Below, in pieces: positions 55,572 through 63,541 of a DNA stretch of 64,000 nucleotides (position 1 is the first letter of the stretch; each line of letters begins with the position of its first letter). This stretch comes from an uncultured Sulfitobacter sp. (lineage in GTDB: Bacteria > Pseudomonadota > Alphaproteobacteria > Rhodobacterales > Rhodobacteraceae), in the NCBI GenBank assembly GCA_947501805.1, contig CANMXJ010000007.1, forward strand, positions 140,638 through 204,637, in the 5' to 3' direction. The translations under genes were made by a program, and so were the position numbers. The notes beneath the pieces are model-generated. The model saw nothing but the letters and a program-made list of their open reading frames with translations. It was not told the DNA's origin and made no database searches.

Positions 55572-56315
55572 TTAACTCTTTTCCAGCCACTCCAACGCAC
55601 TGAATTGCGGGCGGAAATACGCGATCATACGGCCCTCCGGTGGCGCGGATGCAATTGTTTCCCAAGGCGCAACACCATGCAGAAGATGGCGGTGTAACAG
55701 AACGGATTGCCCCGGTTTCGTGTAAACCGGTTGCGCAACGATCGTCTCAAACACCTTGCGCCGTGCCGCGTGATAGGCTTCTGTCAGATCAACTTGTGTG
55801 GGATCTTCATCGCCAATTGCTGCACGCAAGGCATCCCCCATGATATGCTGACTCCCTTCCCACACCATCAAAGGTGCGGCGTCAGAGACATTCAGCGGCA
55901 AGCCAAGAACATAGGCATGCGGTTCGCGCAAGAAGCGCCGCCGCGTCGGGCCGACAGGTAACAATCCGTCCACATGGGCCGCATGCCGTGTCCTACGATA
56001 CCGGTGATTTGCATCCGTTTCGTCCGCATCTTGTGCAGGGTAGCCCGGATAGACAATGGACAACTGGGCACGGTGCCACGTCGATGTAGGAGGGATATGC
56101 GCGGCCCAGGGGCCCCGCAGTGGAATGCCTGCAATACTTCCATCCGGATCATTGGGTAAAGCGTCCACGCCCACGAACCACGTGTCGCCATGGCGCAGGT
56201 TTGCTGCTTGTACTTCCGGATCAGCGGCGACGTCGCAAGCAACCGCATGCGCAGCTGTCGCCCAGCGCAGCACGTCCGGGTCTGCTTCAAAGACGGTGAA
56301 CCCGTCCCCTACCAT
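55572..56315 (-). CDS. Phytanoyl-CoA dioxygenase-like Fe(II)/2-oxoglutarate oxygenase
   Basis: A 247-residue protein with the H-x-D iron motif in HAAHVDGLLP (His114, Asp116), a distal histidine in LLHGVAPW (His213) and a likely 2-oxoglutarate Arg in GRMIAYFRP (Arg229). This order and spacing fit the PhyH family. Members hydroxylate varied small molecules and the substrate is unknown. The start overlaps the TauE gene upstream by 7 bases, so both are one unit. Confidence 0.75.
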   Translation of the reverse strand: MVGDGFTVFEADPDVLRWATAAHAVACDVAADPEVQAANLRHGDTWFVGVDALPNDPDGSIAGIPLRGPWAAHIPPTSTWHRAQLSIVYPGYPAQDADETDANHRYRRTRHAAHVDGLLPVGPTRRRFLREPHAYVLGLPLNVSDAAPLMVWEGSQHIMGDALRAAIGDEDPTQVDLTEAYHAARRKVFETIVAQPVYTKPGQSVLLHRHLLHGVAPWETIASAPPEGRMIAYFRPQFSALEWLEKS

Positions 56316-57130
56316 CCCAATGCCTTACGCAGCATGTTCAAGGCAACCAGGACCAGAAAAACCGCAAACACGCGTTTCAGTGGCTTGGGATCCATCGCAT
56401 GCGCCAGTTTCACCCCCCAAGGTGCCGTCACCAGCGTCATTGCGATAATGATGCCAAAGGCCACCAGATTTACGGTTCCAATTGTTAACGGCGGTGCTCC
56501 ACGCAACATCGGCACAAACAAAAAGCCGATCACGGCCGGTACCGCAATCAGCACCCCGAAACCTGCCGCAGTGGCAACGGCACGGTGAATGGGCGTGTTG
56601 TAGAGGCTCATCAGTGGCACGCCAAAACTACCGCCACCAATCCCCATCAGCACTGACATGAAGCCAACCGCCGGAGAGAGTCCAGCGCGTTTGATCCCCT
56701 TTGGCATGTGCTGCCCCAGTCGCCAGTCTGCACGGCCAAAACCCATATAAAGACCAACGATCAGTGCCAGAATACCAAAGATCATCTGCAAGGTGTTGGA
56801 GCGCAATTGCGCAACCAGCAGCATGCCCAGCACCGCACCCGTTACGATCCCCGGCGCCCATGTGCGCAGAATATCCCAATCCACCGCACCCTTCTTGTTG
56901 TGGCTCATGACGGAGCGCACAGAGGTGACAATGATTGTTGCCAATGAAGTTGCCAGACACATCTGCATCAATTGCGGCCCGTCATAGCCAAGCGTGTGGA
57001 ATGCATAAAAGAATGCGGGTACCAGAACGATTCCCCCGCCCACACCCAGCAAACCGGCAAGCACGCCTGCAAAAGCACCGATGACCATTAGCATAAGGCC
57101 CATCTGGATCAAAAGCATGGTCTCGGGCAT
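56309..57130 (-). CDS. TauE/SafE-family membrane exporter (second in the window)
   Basis: A 273-residue, about eight-helix protein with the family's two glycine-rich repeats: GLLGVGGGIVLVPAFF near residue 27 and MGIGGGSFGVPLMSL near residue 160. The usual cargo is sulfite, sulfoacetate or similar anions; the specific cargo is unknown. Co-translated with the PhyH-like gene, and 31 bases downstream of dusA's region on the same strand. Confidence 0.9.
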   Translation of the reverse strand: MPETMLLIQMGLMLMVIGAFAGVLAGLLGVGGGIVLVPAFFYAFHTLGYDGPQLMQMCLATSLATIIVTSVRSVMSHNKKGAVDWDILRTWAPGIVTGAVLGMLLVAQLRSNTLQMIFGILALIVGLYMGFGRADWRLGQHMPKGIKRAGLSPAVGFMSVLMGIGGGSFGVPLMSLYNTPIHRAVATAAGFGVLIAVPAVIGFLFVPMLRGAPPLTIGTVNLVAFGIIIAMTLVTAPWGVKLAHAMDPKPLKRVFAVFLVLVALNMLRKALGW

Positions 57131-57161
57131 CAGGTCTCTCCTTGATCAACTCCGGACTTTG

Positions 57162-58163
57162 CTACACCGCTTCGTGTGTCTCGGCCAGTGCCTCAACGCT
57201 GTTCAATGCGGCCAGAACCAATTCCGGCCCAGCCCCCGGTTTGGAGGCATTTTCCGACAACATCCGCCGCCAGTGCCGCGCACCGGGGCGTCCCGCGAAC
57301 AGGCCCATCATGTGCCGCGTGATCTGGTTCAGGCGGCCTCCCTCCACCAGATGCGCCTCGATATATGGAATCATGCCCAACACGGCATCTTTCCCGGACA
57401 TATCAGCCCCCTGCCCGAAAACACGCCGGTCTGCCGTCCCCAAGATATCAACCGGCTGGTGATAGGCCGAACGCCCGATCATCACACCGTCAAGACCACT
57501 GTCCAGCAAGGCTTCGGCCTGATCCAGCGACGTGATACCACCGTTGATCGAGATATGCAGGTTTGGGAAGTATTGTTTCATCTTCTGCACAAGCGGATAA
57601 TCCAATGGCGGAATATCGCGGTTTTCCTTCGGACTGAGCCCCTTGAGCCAGGCTTTGCGTGCATGTATCTGAACTCGTGTGACCCCAGCTGCAATGATGC
57701 GGGACAGAAACTCCGGCAATACCTCTTCGGGGTTTTGATCATCCACGCCAATGCGGCATTTCACCGTCACGTCGACATCCACGGCCGCGATCATCGCCGC
57801 GACACACTCTGCCACCAACGCAGGCCGTTCCATCAGCACGGCACCAAAGCAGCCCGATTGCACACGATCCGACGGGCAGCCGACGTTGAGGTTGATCTCG
57901 TCGTACCCCGCATCCGCCCCCAGCTTTGCCGCCTTTGCAAGCTCACCGGGATCGGACCCGCCCAATTGTAGCGCCACCGGGTGTTCAGCCACATCATATT
58001 TCAACAGATGCAACGCACCGCCCCGCACCAAGGCCGCTGAAGTAACCATCTCGGTATACAACAACGTCTCGCGACTGAGCAGCCTGTGCAGATAGCGGCA
58101 ATGCCGGTCGGTCCAATCCATCATTGGGGCAACTGAAAGTCTAGCGTGTTGGTCTATTTGCAT
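57162..58163 (-). CDS. dusA: tRNA-dihydrouridine synthase A
   Basis: A 333-residue FMN enzyme that reduces U20/U20a of tRNA. The DusA marks are LSVAPMMDWTDRHCR at the N-terminus, NLNVGCPSDRVQSGCFGA with the catalytic Cys, and INGGITSLDQAEALL for the FMN phosphate. The ATG at 58163 precedes the family start; a longer reading to 58214 is unlikely. Confidence 0.95.
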   Translation of the reverse strand: MQIDQHARLSVAPMMDWTDRHCRYLHRLLSRETLLYTEMVTSAALVRGGALHLLKYDVAEHPVALQLGGSDPGELAKAAKLGADAGYDEINLNVGCPSDRVQSGCFGAVLMERPALVAECVAAMIAAVDVDVTVKCRIGVDDQNPEEVLPEFLSRIIAAGVTRVQIHARKAWLKGLSPKENRDIPPLDYPLVQKMKQYFPNLHISINGGITSLDQAEALLDSGLDGVMIGRSAYHQPVDILGTADRRVFGQGADMSGKDAVLGMIPYIEAHLVEGGRLNQITRHMMGLFAGRPGARHWRRMLSENASKPGAGPELVLAALNSVEALAETHEAV

Positions 58164-58302
58164 TTTTCCTGCATCTTCATATTGTTGCGGGGCAAAGCTG
58201 TTACGCAGGAACACGCCCCAACATCCCCCGGCTTGCCCCTTTTTGACGCCTCAGCGCACACGTTAAGGCCGCTATAAGCACGCTTCCCTCCGTGCACACT
58301 AA

Positions 58303-58686
58303 GTCCAGATCAGACGCAAGGACCGTTACGCCAGCGAGACTTTTCACGGCTCAAACGACGCCCACGAATACGCACGTCAGGCGGAGACAACTGCCGATCA
58401 GGGCCTGTTACCGAACAAATTGTCCGCCGCGCGCCTTGCGACGTTTGGCGTCCTCTTTGACCTGCATATAGACGACATTTGCGCGGTAGTGAAACCACCT
58501 CGCAGAAGTAAATCTGCGACCCTTGCCACTTTGAAGAACATCCTCGGCAACGAGCGGATCGGTCATGTCGTTCGTGTGACGCTGATCGAGTATGGCCGCA
58601 AACGCGCCAAGAAAGGGGTCGGTCCTGCCACGCTTGGCATCGATATCGGTGTTATCAATTCGCTATTGAACAGGCGTCCCTCTTAA
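58303..58686 (+). pseudogene. Remnant of a phage-type tyrosine integrase (N-terminal part only)
   Basis: The frame opens after a stop at 58300-58302 without a start codon. It reads as the arm-binding and SAM-like domains of a tyrosine recombinase: IRRKDRYASETFHGSNDAHE, then FGVLFDLHIDDICAVVKPPRR, then GVGPATLGIDIGVINSLL. It stops at 58684, before the catalytic domain with its Arg/His/Tyr residues. Only about 127 of the usual 350 residues remain. It marks the left edge of the accessory stretch next to dusA. Confidence 0.8.
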
Positions 58687-58807
58687 TTGGTCACAAGGAT
58701 GAGACCGTGTTGCGCCGCAACACTCATATTTGTCCAGAAACGCTGCATCGCCTTCACAATGCGTATCGACCCTCCCCGTCCGACGATCTCGCAAGGGAGT
58801 AATCCCG

Positions 58808-59233
58808 ATGCCCAAGCAACAGAAAATTACGCCCGACACATCGCGCGACATTCCCCTCAACAAGCTGATGCTCAGCTAGTCGAGCCTGCCCCACGTCAAG
58901 GCGGGCGTGTCGATCGAGGAACGGGCCGAGGACATCGCGCGGCGGACGCTGCTCATTTCCATCATCGTGAGGACCTTGCTGGATGAAAGCGGTGCCGAGA
59001 CCGGCATGTTCTCGATCCCTGCCGATGAGCGGAAGTTCCGCGCTTTGGAGCTGCTTGTGAAGCAGAAGTCCTTTAGGGGATGTGCAGCACTTGAAGGTCT
59101 GCCGGATGCGATACAGATTGCCGGGCTTAATGCGCAAATCGGCCCAACGCTAAGCCCTATCAACCTGTTCTTGCGCGCGTTCGGCGTCAAGAAAATATTC
59201 GCTGGTGACATCGCGATCTGCATCTGCGGATAG
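58808..59233 (+). pseudogene. Remnant of a ParB-like partition protein
   Basis: The start MPKQQKITPDTSRDIPLNKL and the later GVSIEERAEDIARRTLL and DESGAETGMF...ALELLVKQK match the start of the large ParB/Spo0J-type proteins carried by plasmids and genomic islands in this group. A TAG at 58877-58879 interrupts it after 23 codons. After LVKQK the similarity ends, and a further 57 unrelated residues run to a stop at 59231. The expected ParB DNA-binding domain and about 500 residues are missing. Confidence 0.75.
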
Positions 59234-59669
59234 TGTGTCGCCAAAATCTTTTACTTTTGCCATACTAGGCCACGAACATGACAAATTGACAGCATTGCCC
59301 GCACTCATCGCGTTTCCGGCCCCGACCGGCGCAGTGGTGTCTGCCCAGAAAGCCCACGCGAGAGGATCACTATTGAGCGAGGACGCAATACACTATCTCA
59401 CTGAAGCGCTTTTGTTATTGTCCCCACCTGAACTTGAACTTGCTCCGATTGGCAAATGTCGGGACACGGCGATGCTTCTGACGTCGCTTTGGAAGGGGTC
59501 TTGGCGTAGTACCCGGTTCCGTTTTTTTCAACCAGACAGACGATCATTTCCACAGCAGGCTCGGTTGAAGAGACCAGTGCGCGCATAAAACTTGCGTTGA
59601 AGAAATCCGGCGTGGTGTCTGTGCAGGATTGATACGGCTTGAGGCTGCACTTGGTTCAACCAACTACAA
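59234..59669 (+). other. Gene-poor stretch between the ParB remnant and the FnrL box
   Basis: There are short ORFs on both strands with no domain I can name. One reading near 59280-59360 (KLTALPALIAFPAPTGAVVSA) faintly recalls the middle of ISAs1-type transposases but is too short to call. A small dyad TTGGTT-C-AACCAA is at 59651-59663. Confidence 0.35.
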
Positions 59670-59683
59670 TTGATTGCGATCAA
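59670..59683 (+). promoter_or_regulatory. FnrL/FNR box upstream of the HhH gene
   Basis: TTGATTGCGATCAA is a perfect match to TTGAT-N4-ATCAA. Its centre is 62 bases before the ATG at 59739, and a candidate -10 (TAGAGT, 59706-59711) stands 32 bases from the centre, the class II activation geometry. Confidence 0.88.
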
Positions 59684-59738
59684 TGGGCATTTGTTGCGGC
59701 TGGGGTAGAGTGAAGCAAGGAAATGACCGGAGGTAAAA

Positions 59739-60653
59739 ATGACTTCCCAAACGGCATCTTATAATACTTTGTCTGAAAACCGCTTTATCGCAGGCAAGTT
59801 GGATGAAGTAGCACAGCTTTTGGAACAGCAGAACGCCTCGCTTTTTCGCGTGCGGGCCTATCGCGATGCGGCAAGTTATCTGCGCGAGTTGCCCCATCCT
59901 GTCCGGCTGGACTATGAGCGCGGGGGCAAACGTGGTCTGGATGATTTGCCCACAATCGGACAGTCTATCGCGACCAGCATAGCCGAAATTCTTGATACAG
60001 GCGCATCTGGGCTTCTGGATCGACTGCGCGGTGCTGCCGATCCTGAGCAGGTGCTTCAGACCGTTCCTATGATCGGTCCAGCGTTGGCCCGAAAAATCCA
60101 TGATGATCTGGGCATCGAGACGCTCGAAGCACTGGAGGCAGCCGCGTATGACGGGCGTTTGGCATCCATCAAGGGAGTAGGTCCGCGCCGCGTCGAGAGC
60201 CTACGCCATTCGCTGGCTGACATGCTGGCTCGAAGACGTCCCCGGCAAACCCCAACGGGTCAGCAAAAACCAGCCGTCGCAGACATTCTTGCCGTTGATC
60301 GAACTTATCGCACCAACCTAGAAAAGTTGCCCACGATCAAACCCCGCAGGTTCAATCCAACCGGGGACGCCCGGTTGCCAATCTTGCATACCGAACGGGA
60401 CGGATGGCAATTCACCGCGCTCTATTCCAACAGCCCCACAGCGCATCGTTTTGGAAAGACCCGCGACTGGGTGGTCATCTATTTCGAACGCACCGATCAG
60501 CCCGAAGGACAGGTCACTGTTGTGACAGAGAACGGAGGACGCCTTGACGGGAAGCGCGTCATTCGTGGGCAGGAAATATCCTGCGAAGGATATTACGAAA
60601 CCTTCGGATCAAAATCTGACGTCGAAATCAAAGCATCGCGAACCGATGCATAG
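59739..60653 (+). CDS. Helix-hairpin-helix DNA-binding protein (PolX-like N-terminus without polymerase part)
   Basis: A 304-residue cytoplasmic protein. Residues 13-160 match the N-terminal PolX/Pol beta-type region: a RVRAYRDAASYLREL helix, then HhH motifs at LPTIGQSIA (70-78), PMIGPALARKI (110-120) and KGVGPRRV (145-152). The C-terminal half (180-295) is a small beta domain (GWQFTALYSNSPTAHRFGKTRDWVVIYFE) unrelated to a nucleotidyltransferase or PHP domain. CCGGAGGT precedes the ATG. A perfect FnrL box lies upstream. It probably binds DNA under low oxygen; the actual role is unknown. Confidence 0.8.
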   Translation: MTSQTASYNTLSENRFIAGKLDEVAQLLEQQNASLFRVRAYRDAASYLRELPHPVRLDYERGGKRGLDDLPTIGQSIATSIAEILDTGASGLLDRLRGAADPEQVLQTVPMIGPALARKIHDDLGIETLEALEAAAYDGRLASIKGVGPRRVESLRHSLADMLARRRPRQTPTGQQKPAVADILAVDRTYRTNLEKLPTIKPRRFNPTGDARLPILHTERDGWQFTALYSNSPTAHRFGKTRDWVVIYFERTDQPEGQVTVVTENGGRLDGKRVIRGQEISCEGYYETFGSKSDVEIKASRTDA

Positions 60654-60673
60654 AATGAAAAGAGCGGATATTG

Positions 60674-61375
60674 ATGATACATCGCAGATGGATATTTGTC
60701 GCCTTGGCTCTTGCCGCGCTCTTGGCGTTTTGCGCAGCCCCTGCAAAAAATTCTCCGGCTAGCTTTCAATCCCAACTGGACAGGGCTGGTGTTCCCTACA
60801 AAATCCCACTGACCGGGAAAGCTATCCTTGTGAACATTCCGGCCTATGAACTTATTGCTTTTGATCAGGGTGTTCCGGTTTTGCGCAGCCGTGTGATCGT
60901 CGGTACGCCATGGCACCGAACACCACGATTGAATACATATGTCTCATCTGTCCGGTTTCGTCCGACATGGCGACCAACGCGATCCATGATTGCCAGCGGA
61001 GAATATACAGATCGTGTATGGCCTGCTGGCCCCAACAACCCGCTTGGCCTTGCGGCAGTAAGGCTGCAGCCGGGGTCGTTGGTCTATTTGCATGATACAA
61101 ATCGGCGCGAGAAATTTGATCTTGAATACCGTGCTTTGTCACACGGGTGCGTTCGTGTACAGCGCTGGGACCAACTGGTGGCTTTTGTATTGGAAATGGA
61201 ATTGGATCAGGTGCATCATCTGGCGAACGGGCAACGCACCTTTGATTCCCCTGCCCCACCAATACCCGTAACCTTGGGCTATTTCACCCGGTTCCCAAAT
61301 GCCGCAGGACAGATCGTCGAGCATCCCGATATCTATCAACTGGGAAACGCACAACCGACCGCTCTGCCCGATTAG
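60674..61375 (+). CDS. L,D-transpeptidase (YkuD/YcbB type), exported
   Basis: A 233-residue protein with an N-terminal export signal (residues 6-21, ending near LLAFCAAP; the residue before Cys is Phe, so it is not a clear lipobox). The catalytic motif is SHGCVRV with Cys159, His157 and Arg161, and the upstream His140 lies in VYLHDTN. Such enzymes make 3-3 cross-links in peptidoglycan or attach proteins to it. It follows the HhH gene by about 20 bases on the same strand, so it should share the FnrL-controlled promoter. Confidence 0.88.
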   Translation: MIHRRWIFVALALAALLAFCAAPAKNSPASFQSQLDRAGVPYKIPLTGKAILVNIPAYELIAFDQGVPVLRSRVIVGTPWHRTPRLNTYVSSVRFRPTWRPTRSMIASGEYTDRVWPAGPNNPLGLAAVRLQPGSLVYLHDTNRREKFDLEYRALSHGCVRVQRWDQLVAFVLEMELDQVHHLANGQRTFDSPAPPIPVTLGYFTRFPNAAGQIVEHPDIYQLGNAQPTALPD

Positions 61376-61410
61376 GCTACGGCGAAGGCGTAGTGAAACG
61401 CTGCAGTAGC

Positions 61411-61917
61411 TTAAACCTGCGCAACCCCGACCATATAATTTTCACCATAAACTTTGGCGCATCTGGGGCAGGTCGTGTAGAAAAAGTAAACGTCTTTGGC
61501 GGTCTTGCCCATTGCCTTGGCTGCAATCCGCATATCGTGTTCAAAGTTCTTGGCGTGGCGATACGGTCCCTCAAACACACGTGTAAAGAAATCACCGGAC
61601 AAAGTGGCCATTTCTTCGTCCGCAACATCCTTGGGCACAGCAAAAAAATGCTCTGCCTCCCATGGGGAAATGTCGTGGCTCAGCACAATCTCTGTCGCCG
61701 GCTCAACAGCATCAGCATCTTCAATATGGCCCTGAACGCGCGTGAATACCGTTCCCATGTTCCACGGAACGTGCATGGCACTGCGTGTTGTCGCACGCAC
61801 GAATTTCTTGCTTTCAAAGTGCAGATGCTGATTGTCCCAACCCTTCGGGTTGAATCGAGGACAACATCCAGTGGTGTTGTCACTTACATCATATGTCGGG
61901 AATGAATTGGTCTGCAT
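61411..61917 (-). CDS. Conserved Cys-motif protein of unknown function (family sometimes called hydrolase)
   Basis: A 168-residue protein with a pair of cysteines in TTGCCPRFNPKGWD (Cys18, Cys19), several conserved histidines (HISPWEAEHFF region) and a C-terminal CPRC (Cys150, Cys153) followed by AKVYGENYMVG. This suggests a metal site or thiol chemistry. GGGAGAG lies well before the ATG. A perfect FnrL box stands 74 bases upstream. It converges with the L,D-transpeptidase gene. I know related annotated proteins in the group but no proven function. Confidence 0.75.
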   Translation of the reverse strand: MQTNSFPTYDVSDNTTGCCPRFNPKGWDNQHLHFESKKFVRATTRSAMHVPWNMGTVFTRVQGHIEDADAVEPATEIVLSHDISPWEAEHFFAVPKDVADEEMATLSGDFFTRVFEGPYRHAKNFEHDMRIAAKAMGKTAKDVYFFYTTCPRCAKVYGENYMVGVAQV

Positions 61918-61984
61918 TGCGCTCTCCCATGCTGTTCAGGTTACAGGCATGGCAAAGGATAATCCTGTTCATCTGTGTTTGGTT

Positions 61985-61998
61985 GATTTCCATCAATC
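61985..61998. promoter_or_regulatory. FnrL/FNR box between divergent genes
   Basis: TTGATTTCCATCAA is perfect for TTGAT-N4-ATCAA and lies 74 bases from the start of the Cys-motif gene (minus) and 75 from the SDR remnant (plus). A -10-like GATTAT/ATTATC (61958-61963) on the minus side is 31 bases from its centre. Confidence 0.87.
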
Positions 61999-62066
61999 GC
62001 CCTCCCGTCTGATGCGTCATGCTGGGGATAGCAGACAAGAATTCATTATAATAAAAGAGGTGCGAA

Positions 62067-62249
62067 ATGGGACTTTCTGATGGTTCAATAGCTCTAATAA
62101 CCGGCGCTGCTGCTGGAATTGGGCGTGCCACTGCCCTTTGTTTTGCCGCGGAAGGCACCAAGGTTGTTGTTTCAGACATTAGTGACGCTGGCGGTGCGGA
62201 AACCGTGTCACTGATTGCTTTTTGTAGCCTAGTGACCATGGTGTCTTGA
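62067..62249 (+). pseudogene. Truncated SDR oxidoreductase (N-terminal nucleotide-binding part)
   Basis: It starts like a normal SDR: AAAAGAGGTG ribosome site, ATG, then [23 protein letters not shown] with the TGxxxGIG motif and VVVSDIS. After about 50 codons (GGAETVSLI) it passes into unrelated sequence and ends at 62249. The active-site half is missing. The junction near 62210 should be a deletion or insertion end. Divergent from the Cys-motif gene behind an FnrL box. Confidence 0.8.
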
Positions 62250-62640
62250 GAAATCAGATGATCGACAAGACACACCGTGAAGACAGCCAACGGATATTTT
62301 CTGAAGGGTTTCATGCATTTACTCAGCTTCTTCCTTTGTCTGTTGCTCTTGTCGAACCCCATTGCAGCAGCAGGCCGCCACTGCGACGATGCGGTATTCG
62401 AACTTGCGCCCAAATATCCTGTGCTTGCCACGAGGGGATGTCGGGGCGCTCCTGCTGCGCGGCGCGAACCGGCGGCCTGAGGTTTCACGCGGGATCAGAG
62501 CAGGCAACCGTGGCGCGATACGTTTGAGACCATCGCAATATCCGGGCGACCATATTACCTGTCGTAGCCCCGCGCCCAGGTGCAACAACTTGGAGATCAT
62601 GGCCCGCATTTCCAAGCGTATAGATCAGTTGACGGACACG
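62250..62640 (+). other. Scrambled stretch between the SDR and ugd remnants
   Basis: A frame at 62277-62480 begins like a signal peptide (MHLLSFFLCLLLLSNPIAAA), but the rest (CDDAVFELAPKYPVL...) is not recognised. I cannot tell whether it is a short secreted product or debris. Other frames show no known domain. Confidence 0.35.
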
Positions 62641-63254
62641 CACGAAATCACCTCGGGCGGAACCGAGCCTAGTCGGATGGGAACAGGCAACAACAAGATC
62701 ATGTTTAGCCCTGAATTCCTCCGCGAGAGCCGCGCGCTTTGTGATAATTTGTACCCCAGCCGGATCTTCGCGCGGGACGCTACACCTGCGGCGCATATGT
62801 TTTCAAAATGGCTGTTAGAGGGACGCGGGCATCGAACATTCCAATCAGACTCAGGGGTGTCTACGAAGCCGAGCGATCAAGCTGTTTGCCAATGCGTAAA
62901 TTGCCATGTGGGCGGCCTTTTTCAACGAGTTGTACAACTGTGCCCTGATACGCATTGCCGAAATCCGTCAGATCATCAATCAGCAGCCGAAGGTTGTGGG
63001 GGTCTACAGGTTAGTGATGAAGTCAGGGTCGGAAAACTTCCCTCTATCCTCGATCCAAGAGGTTATGAAACGGATTAAAGCCAAAGGGATCAAGATGATC
63101 GTCTATAGAAGACGGCTTTTGGGGATCGCGGGTTGAACCTGACCTGCGTGCAATCAAACGCAAGGCTGATGTCATCATCGCCAACGGTCGCGAGGATGGT
63201 TTGGCAGACAGTGCAGACAAAGTTTTCACTCGCGACTTGTTTGGGGACGATTGA
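62641..63254 (+). pseudogene. ugd: Decayed UDP-glucose 6-dehydrogenase
   Basis: Three pieces of Ugd lie in three frames. The first is KIMFSPEFLRESRALCDNLYPSRI (from about 62697). The second is RAIKLFANA, broken by TAA at 62897-62899, then FFNELYN and [16 protein letters not shown]...[14 protein letters not shown] (to about 63100). The third is DVIIANGREDGLADSADKVFTRDLF to the normal stop at 63252. The catalytic Cys and the middle of about 100 residues are deleted. At least two frameshifts and one stop prove it dead. Ugd makes UDP-glucuronate for polysaccharides, so the island once carried surface-sugar genes. Confidence 0.85.
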
Positions 63255-63374
63255 TCTATAACAGTCCATGTTTGGGTCTGGATCCATCAAATTCGTCTTT
63301 GCGTTGCGGATTTCACCAGAAAGAATGGGCGTAAGACATGCCCAAGACCTCGCCCTGTCAGGTGGCCTCCAAAA

Positions 63375-63388
63375 TTGATTCCGATCAA
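63375..63388 (+). promoter_or_regulatory. FnrL/FNR box in front of an IS-truncated ORF
   Basis: TTGATTCCGATCAA is a perfect match. The next start codon downstream is the ATG at 63461 (80 bases from the centre), whose ORF runs into the IS end at about 63526. Confidence 0.85.
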
Positions 63389-63460
63389 TCTATATGCGTC
63401 GGTTTTCCTTTACTAACTTGTATTGAAATTGTCTTGTTGACGCACGAGAGGCAGAAAAAT

Positions 63461-63541
63461 ATGTGGTCGCCTCACCTCAGGATTGCAATTCGAGCCCTTT
63501 GGAAAGAATGTGAGACGACATGGCGTGTTGAATTCCGCTGA
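63461..63541 (+). pseudogene. 5' fragment of an unknown gene cut by the IS insertion
   Basis: A ribosome site (GAGAGG, 63446-63451) and ATG begin a 26-codon frame (MWSPHLRIAIRALWKECETT). It reaches its stop in the sequence that looks like the IS terminus (from about 63526). The original product cannot be named from this fragment; a link to the FnrL box is inferred from position. Confidence 0.45.

Noticed and set aside
57140..57152. TTGATCAA near 57144 as another FNR site
   Set aside because: The half-sites have no four-base spacer, so it does not fit TTGAT-N4-ATCAA.
59280..59360. Faint likeness to an ISAs1-type transposase (KLTALPALI...TGAVVSA)
   Set aside because: Only about 25 residues, with no DDE motif and no inverted repeats nearby; too weak to call.
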